Source: Piezodorus guildinii (lineage: Eukaryota; Arthropoda; Insecta; Hemiptera; Pentatomidae). From it: a stretch of DNA of 64,000 nt. The position numbers and the translations under genes are program-made. The notes under the pieces are model-generated. The model made no database searches and was not told where the DNA came from. It worked only from the letters and a program-made list of their open reading frames with translations. The stretch is from positions 46,314,417-46,378,416 of the forward strand of contig CM041297.1 in assembly GCA_023052935.1 (NCBI GenBank). The letters are read 5' to 3'. This document shows, piece by piece, positions 56,251-64,000 of the stretch; position 1 is the stretch's first letter; every line of letters begins with the position of its first letter.

Positions 56251-57325
56251 ATATTCATATATTACTATTATCTTACTTTAGATGTTTACGGAAAAACCTT
56301 TTTGGTAATAAGTTCCTTTTACACCTCACCTCGACAAAAAAAAAAAAAAAAAAATGTGTCCTTGATGACTAGGAACTAGGAAGCTCCCAGACCTTGGCCT
56401 AGAGATGGGTAATGACTGCTACCTAGAAGACAAATAATTAATGCCCCACTTCCTGAGGACCTCAGGCAGTCTTAAAATGTTAGCGTCTTCAAGGACTTCT
56501 CCATGATAGCAGGTCTCGAACAATGACTAATTAAGGTGGAAGTTAGTCTTTGAAGAACATTAACGAGAAAAAAACGGAGAATAGATAACAACAGATACGT
56601 CGGTAAGCTCCTCAGGCATTTTTATCACAATCAAGAACTTAAAATGATGATTTAAGATTACTTCAGGACAACTAATTAAGCTTGAAAAAAAGATAGTATG
56701 GTTAACACAAATTTACGAAGGGTTTTATTTATTAGTTATCATCCCATGCCTTAAGGCGATACGGATACTTACAGATGTGGGAAGTACCATGGATACAACC
56801 CACAGCTGCTAATAGCAAAAGGAGGACTTAAATAGCAAAATAAAAATTGATTTCAGGCGATAGTACATTCTGGTAAAAATCCATGCTAAGTATGTGGTAA
56901 CGCTAAATGTCTCCTACATACACACTGCTATCTAGCTAAATTCTCATATTTAATAATTAAAACTAAATGAGATAATTTTATAAAAACTACTATAATTAAA
57001 ACAGAAATAACAAACAAAAATTGTTTTTGAATCTAAAAACACACAAAAAAAGAAAACAAACACTGAAATTATTACACAATAATATTATTTCAGAATAAAT
57101 ATAGAGTATAATAGTTTATATACCTGTTTACAGGTTAAACTAACAAATATAAAACGCAAATAATTAATCAAAGAAAAAAGGCTGATCGCCACTGCTAATT
57201 TTGGAACTCTATTTCTCTCTTGTTTCTAAATCGATTTCAATGATTTATTTTGTTTTGTAGGGAATTTAATACAATATCCAACATCAATAACTATTTTATT
57301 TTTTGTTTCTATTTGTTGTTTGTTG
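56251..57325. other. Intergenic, unassigned
   Basis: 56380-56900 is moderate GC, unique; no domains. 56900-57320 is AT-rich. Confidence 0.35.
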
Positions 57326-57360
57326 TTTATTCATTTAACGTCACCTTCTACTACTATGGT

Positions 57361-58071
57361 CGCTCGTAAGACCGGTTCTCACTTATGCCTCCGAATGCTG
57401 GACATTGCCGAGTTCGCAGGAAGCCCCTGAGTTTCGAGAGGAAAATATTAAGGAGAATTTATGGTCTAGAACGCACCGATGGAGTCTAGAGGATAAGGAC
57501 GAATGCTGAATTAAAAAGGCTATACAAGCATGGCCTGCCATGCTGAAGTTGTGAGTTCGAATCCCAGTCCCAGGAAGACTTTTCTAAAGCATAAAAAAAA
57601 AATGGGGATTCACTCACAATCTCCCCCGTCAGCTAATTGATAGCCACCCACTAAAATAGGCGTAGGGAATGATGACCCTACCCTTATAAAATGTCATCGA
57701 GTATCGCGGCGTGAAATATAAACTATACCGCGCGGCCAAGGGCCTCCAAGGCCTGTCGCGACAACCAAAAAAAAAAAAAAATAATGAATAAAAAAAAATT
57801 ACAAGAATTCAGTCATATGGTCATCAAGGTAGGCCGGCTTCGTTGGGCAGGACATTTATGTAGAATGGCCCAGGACCAGATTCCTAGGAAGGTCCAATAT
57901 GAAAATATTAATGGGACAAGGAGAGTGGAAAGGCCTCGGCTCCTATGGATTGATGGAGTGGCAGCCGATGCCAGGTCCATCTTGAAGATTCGCAATTGGA
58001 GAGCGGTTGCAATGAATAGAGAAGACTGGCGGACTAAACTGCAGGAGGCCCTGACTCTTCAAGAGTTGTAG
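57361..58071 (+). pseudogene. LINE ORF2 C-terminus, split by SINE-C
   Basis: Before the SINE: VRPVLTYASECWTLPSSQEA, then after a frameshift FERKILRRIYGLERTDGV and RIRTNAELKRLYK. After the SINE: EFSHMVIKVGRLRWAGHLCR, MAQDQIPRKVQYENINGTRR, then RPRLLWIDGVAADARSIL and REDWRTKLQEALTLQEL to the stop at 58069-58071. Together these give the usual order: thumb Y-x-S-E-C-W, E-R-K-I-L-R-x-I-Y-G, R-x-R-T-N-A-E-L, R-L-R-W-A-G-H, R-P-x-x-x-W-x-D-G-V. The SINE split LYK from EFS, which are adjacent in relatives. The RT palm is missing. Confidence 0.88.
57531..57779 (+). mobile_element. SINE-C copy 3 nested in LINE
   Basis: Damaged head (GCATGGCCTGCCATGCTGAAG), B box (GTGAGTTCGAATCCCAG), body (GGGGATTCACTCACA, GTAGGGAATGATGACCCTAC) and an A run. 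TACAAG flanks both sides as a short TSD remnant. Confidence 0.85.
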
Positions 58072-58804
58072 GGCCATAGATGAATGAAATCTACTACTAT
58101 GGCTAATCGGACGATACTAAACTGGGAGTCCTAAATTTTGCCTACCTAGGTTTTATTAGGATAGGGGTCTATATGGAGTAACTGACATCGCAAAGGCTCA
58201 GGCCTACCTTTTTACGTCCACTCCGAAGAACGGCATAACTAAGGATTTTTTACTCCCATTAAAAAATCCTAGGACCACCCGGAGGTTTGAACTTGGCGAC
58301 CTTTAGCATATAAAGCTATTATGCTAGCCACTATGCTGAAGGTGACCCACAAAATTGGTAGGGTTGACCATGTTAACACGACCTATGCCTGTGTGTTTAT
58401 ATATTCTATCCTTGCCGAGGGGAGGGCTTATATTCTTTTCTTTTTACCACACATTCGTTCTTTAGGTTCTACTTAGGGTTTTTTTGGAAAAAATTATAAA
58501 ATACGATAACCGGCTTTTTAGTAGAAAAAATCGGTTTTCAATGCATGAATAACGCTTTCAAAAAATTTGAAAATGTAAAATGTAGCTAAATGTACCAGAT
58601 TGATGAAAACACTGTATCAAGCGGTTCGGTTATTCGAATCATATCGGTCGTGTATGATTTCAAGAAACGGTGTGTTTTGTCTATTGGATGAATTAATTTA
58701 GATTTTAATCAGTTTGCCTTCAGGCTTCTTTATGCAGAGTTCATAAATTCAGTGTTCAGTTCCATTGATCGATATTTGATATAGATGATATTATACAAAG
58801 CGCA

Positions 58805-59130
58805 TACTGGACCATCATAATGTCTCGCATCCTGTTCGACAGCCTGATGGTTCTAGGGCGAAATCTGATGCTCAAAAGGCTGAATTGTTTGCTAGTCACT
58901 TAGAAGAGACATTTAAACCGCACTCTGACATCAACAACCAACTTACAAATGAACTAGTGTCACACCACGTTAACATACCTTTACCGATGACTCTGCCGCC
59001 AAAAGCAATACATCCTAATGAAGTTTGTGATTTTATTGCCAAATTACCAAACAAAAAAGCCCCAGGTTATGACTTAATTTCAAATTTTATACTAAAGAAC
59101 TTACCTTGGAAAGCAATTATACGAAATATA
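58805..59130 (+). pseudogene. Jockey-like RT N-terminal fragment inside hAT
   Basis: The frame reads KAELFASHLEETFKPHS (partly read from 58870; an internal ATG lies at 58885), then HPNEVCDFIAKLPNKKAPGY and DLISNFILKNLPWKAI. That is the start of the RT domain in Jockey-clade LINEs (K-x-x-K-A-P-G-x-D-x-I, I-L-K-x-L-P). It stops at 59130, before any catalytic motif. No poly(A) tail or TSD bounds it; an internal LINE fragment without a 3' end is unusual for target-primed insertion and suggests capture or repair filler. Confidence 0.8.
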
Positions 59131-59183
59131 AGGTAACATATTTTTTTTATTATAAAAATATAAATTTTTAAAATCATGCTTTA

Positions 59184-59320
59184 AAAACGATTAAGCCTAG
59201 TTCAGTTGCAAGTGAGAGGGTATTTTCTATTTCGAGGAATTTTATGAATAAACTAAGGACACAGCTAAACAGCAAATCGATAGACGTCCTCTGTTTTCTG
59301 AAATCATATTTCATAAATTA
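59184..59320 (+). pseudogene. hAT transposase dimerisation domain, C-terminal
   Basis: The frame reads TIKPSSVASERVFSISRNFM, then NKLRTQLNSKSIDVLCFLKS and YFINY. This is the end of the hATC dimerisation region (P-x-S-S-x-x-S-E-R-x-F-S, then R-x-x-L and a closing L-x-F-L-K). The catalytic RNase H-like core and BED finger are absent. The coding end is cut by the Penelope-type insertion at 59318. Its position between hAT-type ends supports the identity. It is not functional. Confidence 0.82.
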
Positions 59321-59367
59321 TAGGTGGAATAGTCAGGAATCAGTCATTTTTGAAAAGTTTATAATTT

Positions 59368-59410
59368 TGCCAACGTTTCGGCTCAAGCTTGTGAGCCATC
59401 ATCAGGGCAT
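59368..59410 (-). ncRNA. Hammerhead ribozyme core
   Basis: Minus strand CTGATGA (59405-59399), stem II GGCTC/GAGCC, GAAAC (59379-59375), GTT, then GGCA pairing with TGCC. A mirror of the plus-strand core at 59474. Confidence 0.8.
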
Positions 59411-59473
59411 TACTGAGCCATGTCCAAGCATAAACTCAATAGCATAAGTTTATGCTTGGACATGGCTCAGTAA

Positions 59474-59515
59474 TGCCCTGATGATGGCTCACAAGCTTGA
59501 GCCGAAACGTTGGCA
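59474..59515 (+). ncRNA. Hammerhead ribozyme core
   Basis: Stem I TGCC (59474-59477) with GGCA (59512-59515); CTGATGA 59478-59484; stem II GGCTC (59486-59490) with GAGCC (59499-59503); GAAA 59504-59507; CG then TT. Predicted cleavage follows T59511. The stem III region is only the self-complementary ACGT, as in Penelope-type hammerheads thought to act as dimers. Confidence 0.82.
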
Positions 59516-60183
59516 AAATTAAAAAAATTTCAAAAATGACTGATTCCTGACTATTCCACCTATAATAGTTTCTACAGTCGACTATACACCCTCAACATAT
59601 TTCATAAAACAAAAAATTAAATGGAATATTCAAATTTGCATAAAAACTGCCCTGAATAGAAAAAACTCGGCCCTTTGCTTAATTGTCTTTAAAACTAAAA
59701 TTGATTTTAATAAGTATGTATGCATAAACCTTATCTACTCTTGTCTTTCGGCTATGATTATAATTTACATTATATAATACACAGTTATATATTTTCTAAT
59801 TGTTTTTATAAATTCGAACCCTTTGCTCAATAACTTGTTTCATTATTATAAAAATATTTACATCCTTATAGTGAAAATTATGCATAAACAAAGAATAATT
59901 GTTTTTAAAGTCATTTAATCCTGGTCAACTATTATTTCTTTGTTCTACTAAATTACATAAAAAAAAAATTTACTGTCAATAAAATGGAACAATATATATT
60001 TTCAGTCAAAAACTGCTTTTAATTACTCTAAATTTTCTGTTCAAATTCTTTTTCGAATTAAAGAATATTCGAGTAATTTTTTTCTTTTTTTTTTTTTATT
60101 ATCGAAACCGGTTTTCTGAGAAAATTACTATTCGAAAACCGGTTTTCTAAAATGTCTGTTTTTTTATAAACCCTAGTTCAACT

Positions 60184-61360
60184 CATCAGTTGAAATAGAT
60201 CTACATATATAGAGAAGATCTACTTATACATGAACTTTAATTTGAAGGGAGAGGAGCAATTTATTTTGGTAAAAAAAAAAAAGGCTTCATTAATGAAAAA
60301 AATAATTAAGTATATATTCTTGTTTATAAAATCTTAACAAAATATACGATTTTTCTTAAAAGAATGATTATGTTGTTTAATATACATTTTAAGAAAACAT
60401 TGATACCACTTTTAGTCTACAAACAATTTTTATTTTTTATTTTATTTTAAGGCAATTTGATTCTTAAATTTTAAACAACTTTGAATAACTTTTCAGCAGT
60501 TTCCTGAGCACCTGTGACACCTCCCTTTACCACACGCAGGTGCCTATACCACAAACGGACAAATTAAACCCATTCCTCTCTTCGCGGTTGTTTCGAATTC
60601 AGGTAATAAATTCGAAGTTCTAAATTTTTTAGAAAGTTTGCCTACATTTACCCTAAAAGTTATATTTCATAAATTCTAAAATATTCTTCTTCTTATTTTT
60701 TTGTTCTTTTTACAATAGTAACAGTAATATTAGACCGGAAGTGTAAATCAAATATAGTATCTATGTTCACATATTGTGTCAGCATGGAAGATATACGACC
60801 GGTATTGTTCTCTTAGAGATCTGTCAACCCGACAATATGTATTGCAACATATACACGGCTATTTGCGTTTGTTTTTGGTCGTGTCAAAATGACAAATTTA
60901 CAATGGCGTACAGGATGTGACAACCACTGAATCGTTTGCGTTACTGTGCACTATTTTTAAATAAACAGAATTTATTAGAGTCTAGATCTTCTCAATCTAT
61001 TACAGAGGTACTTATCATTCTTAAGCATCTTTAGTCTAAATTAATAGAAGTACTTAGAGAGATAATGATGACTTATTTTAGCTTAAGAATCATTCATAAA
61101 TATAGCTTAAAAGAACATAAATGCGAACAATCACAACTAAATTAGATTTTAGAATAAAATTAAATCATACTACAGCCAACAAACAGATATACCTCGCCAA
61201 ATGACGTATATAATTATCACAAAGGAATTTACAGTTTTTTATTGAAATAAAAAATACTATACATAAACCACTTTCGATAAGGAATTTCCCATTATTTCCA
61301 AAAAAATAAAATATCCTAAATTTCTAGTACCAATATCTAAGATATTTTCCTTACTGAAAG
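60184..61360. other. Intergenic, unassigned
   Basis: 60490-60600 and 60740-60920 are less AT-rich but hold no recognisable frame. Confidence 0.4.
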
Positions 61361-61884
61361 AAATATTACTTTCACTCACCTATATATGAAATAAATAGTA
61401 AGGGAAAGTATTGCGTTGGTGAAAATTTTCGAATCAGGATCCTCCAAGTCCAAATGACCAAGTCCGACAAAACGTTTGGTGCGAGTCCGTATGTCATAAG
61501 TTTAGCGCAAATACGAAAATTCGCACGAAACTGAAATTTTATATTTAAGACAGTTTTAGTAACGCCCGAGATGTTACAGTAAATTTCTCACCACACAAAA
61601 ACGGCTCTAACATTAAAGAAACTCGTTATATGGATGTAAAATTTAATAAGATTCAATTTTATGTAAGTTTAAGTTTGATTAAAATAGTCTGACAGAGCTT
61701 TAATGCCGATATTTTAAATTTTCTTCCTCTAAAATACCTTTTATTTTGTAGATTTAAAAAAAAAAAAAAAATTACGCATATCACCTTGTTACTATTAATA
61801 AATAATGCATAATTTGCAAGTTGAGCAAAATTGATAAACAACTAGAAGAAAAAAGTGCAAACATATATTTTTTTTGTTCACTGT

Positions 61885-62202
61885 TCATACCGACTTACGC
61901 ATTCCGACTACAATAAACCACATTCGAATGTAGTACAAAAGATTTCACGACCAACTACATGGACACATTAACCAATTTGTTCAAAATATGGCTACAATTG
62001 ACATCCCTGACATAACTTGGCGTAGACTGAAAAGGAGTTGGATGAGGGACCTCCTAGCCTAAAATAATAGTTCCTGTTTGAATGTCAGGAGGATGCACCA
62101 CTGGGTGCTGTCTCCCTCATGCCTAACCATGCCTTGTTTAAAAAATCCCATTTGCTTTTTGTAAACATTTTACAGGTGCAAATAAAATCATTAATCACAA
62201 AA

Positions 62203-62215
<13 letters not shown>
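61885..62215 (+). pseudogene. Jockey-like LINE 3' end with poly(A)
   Basis: The broken frame reads KRFHDQLHGHINQFVQNM, then DIPDITWRRLKRSWMRDLLA, the C-terminus of a Jockey-type ORF2 (F-H-D-x-L-x-x-H-x-N and R-R-L-K-R-x-W-x-R-D-L-L). A 3' non-coding part with GCAAATAAAATC and an A run follows. Truncated at the 5' side inside R1. Confidence 0.78.
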
Positions 62216-62233
<18 letters not shown>

Positions 62234-62270
62234 TCTTTTTTTATGCAATTTTTTGTGTTTTTTTGTTCAG

Positions 62271-62506
62271 CATCCTATACCCAAGCTCCAGGGTTCAAAA
62301 CTGCAGGTGGCCCTAGGATTTTTTAATGGGAGTAAAAAATCCTTAGTTATGCCGTCCTTCGGAGGGGACGTTAAAAAGTGGTCCTGAGCCTGTGCGATGT
62401 CAGGTAGTCGTTAAAGATCCCTGTCCTACTTAAAGCTGGATAGGCAAAATTTAGGACTCCCACTGTAGCATCGTCTGATTAGGTACAGCAGCATAAAGAG
62501 AAGTTA
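62271..62506 (+). mobile_element. SINE-B copy (62 kb)
   Basis: B-box region (AGGGTTCAAAACTGC), core GGGGACGTTAAAAAGTGGTC, and end CATCGTCTGATTAGGTACAG. The head is incomplete. Confidence 0.85.
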
Positions 62507-62507
62507 T

Positions 62508-62578
62508 TTTTTTATTTATTTATTGATATTTACAACTATAATGGTTAATACATCAAGTAAATTAGCTGTGTGTCTTTT
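62508..62578 (-). mobile_element. Jockey-type 3'-end scrap
   Basis: TTGATATTTACAACTATAATGG and CATCAAGTAAATTAGCTG match the non-coding end of the LINE at 31349. Confidence 0.5.
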
Positions 62579-62774
62579 AACACAAAACAGTAATATAGAT
62601 GTATAATATACCGTTGGATAGCTAAAGAATTTAGAAAAATGTTATTCAATACACGGAATTGTAAAGGTTAATGGAAAGTAACAAAAAGCCGACAAAACTA
62701 ACTGATTGTTGTAGATAAAAATATAATAGATTAAATAATAAAACACATGTTTCTATCGAAACTTTATATAATTC

Positions 62775-62840
62775 ATTTTGGTTTATTATTTTCAATAATA
62801 ATCCTTTGTAATTGAGCAAAAAAAAAATTAAGCTCCTTCC
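62775..62840. mobile_element. R2 end block
   Basis: TTTATTATTTTCAATAATAA then CCTTTGTAATTGAGCAAAAA, as near 910 and 16520. Confidence 0.5.
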
Positions 62841-63600
62841 CCCCATGAATAAAAAAACATGAATTATTAACCATACACGGCGTCTGTTTGGATAATAAGG
62901 TCGTGGGGTTGTTTATCATAAAAATGTTGGCCGATATGCTACAGCGTGGCTAAAGGCGGAAGCTATTAATCTAAAGCGAAAATGTGAAATTCCATTACGA
63001 TGCAAACGTCTAATAATATATTAGGCTATGTCAATAGGGCGAGGCATGAATATATAGGACGCCGTGGGCAAACTTACTATCTGGAGGAAGCGATAATGTG
63101 GATGGGCGCCAATAAAGGCGGGGAGGGAAATGGGGTACGTGCGCCCCCCCCCCTCCCTGCTGTATTTATATATAATACCAGCTGCACTGCGCCCCTGTGC
63201 GCGGCACGTAGGCCTTCTTCTATACCCCTCTATACCGGCGCCCTCATAAAGCAGGACGCTGTTTCCCATTCCTACCCCGTAGTCAGGATACAGCCAATAA
63301 AAAGTATTATTAAGAAAGGGGATATCTTCTGGTGGTAAATATAAAAATAAACATGTCTTGAAAAATATTCTCTGTATAAATTTTACGATCGTATGAATAT
63401 AAAACGATATAAAAATAGCGATTACCTATGAATACATCATAATTATAACGCATCTTTCTCCACAAATAATCCAGAATTCCCAACTGTGACTAAACGATAA
63501 TAAATATGCCACAAACGCAACTGCTGACACAGGAGACCTAAAATTTCAGTCCTAATAATTTAATAAAAATTCACAGTAAACCTGACATTTCACATAATAA
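62841..63600. other. Unassigned; includes a GC-rich unique stretch
   Basis: 62930-63290 is the most GC-rich non-repeat stretch after the calcineurin exon (GGGGTACGTGCGCCCCCCCC, GCGCCCCTGTGCGCGGCACG). A 112-codon frame (63000-63338) crosses it but has no recognisable domain. It could be a promoter-proximal region or part of an unrecognised exon. Confidence 0.35.
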
Positions 63601-63602
63601 AT

Positions 63603-63955
63603 CATTGACAATTTTACTAATAAAATCGTTAAAGTCACAATTCCTAAAAATAATATCAATTCAAATGTTTCTGTGCCTCCTTTGAATAAAAAAAAATTAA
63701 TAACCCATGAAACCGTCCACAGCTCCTGGTTACGTTTACTACCTCAAATAGGTTCTCGAAACCCACAAAACTCCCTCGACAAAAAAAAAAAAATAATAAT
63801 AATAATAATAATAAATTAAAAAACAATAATAATAATAAATCAACCATTGACAATTTTACTAATAAAATCGTTAAAGTCACAATTCCTAAAAATAATATCA
63901 ATTCAAATGTTTTAGTGCCTCCTTTGAATAAAAAAAATTAATAACCCCATGAGAG
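63603..63955. repeat. Tandem duplication, 242-bp period
   Basis: CATTGACAATTTTACTAATA and about 105 bp in all recur at 63603 and 63845 with few changes. A (TAA)n/(TAATAA)n stretch lies between. Confidence 0.9.
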
Positions 63956-64000
63956 CCATAATTTATGAAATGGTAATAAAAGAAGGGGAAGTTATGAAAA

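Larger units (their letters stand above)
57360..58089 (+). mobile_element. 5'-truncated LINE tail, 13-bp TSD, with SINE-C inside
   Basis: TCTACTACTATGG is exact at 57347-57359 and 58090-58102. The LINE runs to a 3' end AGGGCCATAGATGAATGAAA and itself contains a SINE-C. The order of insertion is therefore SINE-B, LINE, SINE-C. Confidence 0.93.
57326..58355 (-). mobile_element. SINE-B copy split by a LINE
   Basis: The SINE 3' end (GTTTATTCATTTAACGTCAC) is at 57333-57359 and the remainder, with B box (AGGTTTGAACTTGG) and head, at 58090-58355. The two parts overlap by the LINE's target duplication. Confidence 0.9.
59318..59595. mobile_element. Penelope-type inverted dimer, 13-bp TSD
   Basis: CATATTTCATAAA is exact at 59305-59317 and 59596-59608. 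The centre is a near-perfect palindrome around 59440 (arms of about 70 bp). The right tail CAGTCGACTATACACCC follows. It is inserted at the end of the hAT coding remnant and carries two intact hammerhead cores pointing outward. Confidence 0.95.
58474..60175 (+). mobile_element. hAT-type DNA transposon relic with 8-bp TSD
   Basis: The ends are TAGGGTTT and AAACCCTA (inverted); the AAACCGGTTTTC motif is present near both ends. The flanks GTTCTACT (58466-58473) and GTTCAACT (60176-60183) form an 8-bp TSD with one mismatch, the length typical of hAT. Inside are a transposase C-terminus, an RT fragment of a LINE, and a Penelope-type insertion. Confidence 0.75.
61366..62770 (+). mobile_element. R1 copy with nested LINE tail and SINE-B
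   Basis: Starts ACTTTCACTCACCTATATAT. The first half runs to about 61880. The second half resumes at about 62580 (CAGTAATATAGATGTATAAT, ACTAACTGATTG, ACACATGTTTCTATCGAAAC). The right terminus is replaced by an R2 end block at 62775. Confidence 0.78.

Noticed and set aside
1..64000. Endogenous viral elements
   Set aside because: I looked for polymerase, capsid or envelope-like frames and found only non-LTR, Penelope-type and DNA transposon sequence.

Overview
The window is nuclear DNA from an animal, most likely an insect. It is strongly AT-rich and dominated by interspersed repeats. The few unique coding pieces are GC-rich, have GT..AG splice sites, and sit in long AT-rich non-coding DNA. 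A hemipteran-type host would fit, but the sequence alone does not prove the order. Nothing looks bacterial: no operons, no ribosome binding sites, no CRISPR.

Host genes are sparse. The one exon I can name is at 48470-48673 (minus strand): an early coding exon of the catalytic A subunit of calcineurin (PP2B), with clear acceptor and donor sites. A second GC-rich coding patch at 1593-1831 (plus) reads as a roughly 79-residue tail-anchored membrane protein, but only if a single-base frame break near 1710 is allowed for; I do not recognise the family. Short coding-like scraps at 331-507, 5620-5784, 23955-24161 and 35301-35480 are unassigned.

Nearly everything else is transposable elements, often nested. 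(1) Three tRNA-headed SINE families, called here A, B and C, several with exact target-site duplications (TSDs). (2) Many 5'-truncated or decayed non-LTR retrotransposon (LINE) pieces, mostly Jockey/I-like. They include a near-complete RT segment (49690-50975) and an internally deleted copy that keeps ORF1, endonuclease and the C-terminal tail (17635-20437). (3) Short terminal copies of Penelope-like elements carrying hammerhead-ribozyme cores, three of them head-to-head inverted dimers with 13-16 bp TSDs (33391-33767, 51181-51636, 59318-59595). (4) DNA transposons: a hAT relic with 8-bp TSD (58474-60175), a piggyBac-like C-terminus (23404-23667), several TIR or foldback elements (4907-5308, 6266-7042, 11144-11336, 45021-45785). 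(5) Two unclassified dispersed families, R1 (0.8-1.2 kb, at least nine copies or pieces, 12-bp subterminal inverted repeat ACTTTCACTTAC) and R2.

Layout: 0-3 kb tandem duplications plus the tail-anchored gene patch; 3-14 kb SINEs, TIR elements, R1 and R2; 14-21 kb LINEs inserted in or beside R1; 22-30 kb SINE-A, piggyBac scrap, a palindromic cluster of SINE heads and microsatellites; 30-46 kb LINE tails, Penelope termini, R1 and a foldback element; 46-51 kb a LINE graveyard tandemly duplicated together with the calcineurin splice junction, then a LINE RT; 51-60 kb Penelope copies, nested LINE/SINE and hAT; 60-64 kb R1 with nested insertions and a terminal tandem duplication. The nestings give relative ages: R1 and the TIR elements predate SINE-B, LINE and SINE-C insertions; the hAT predates the Penelope copy inside it.
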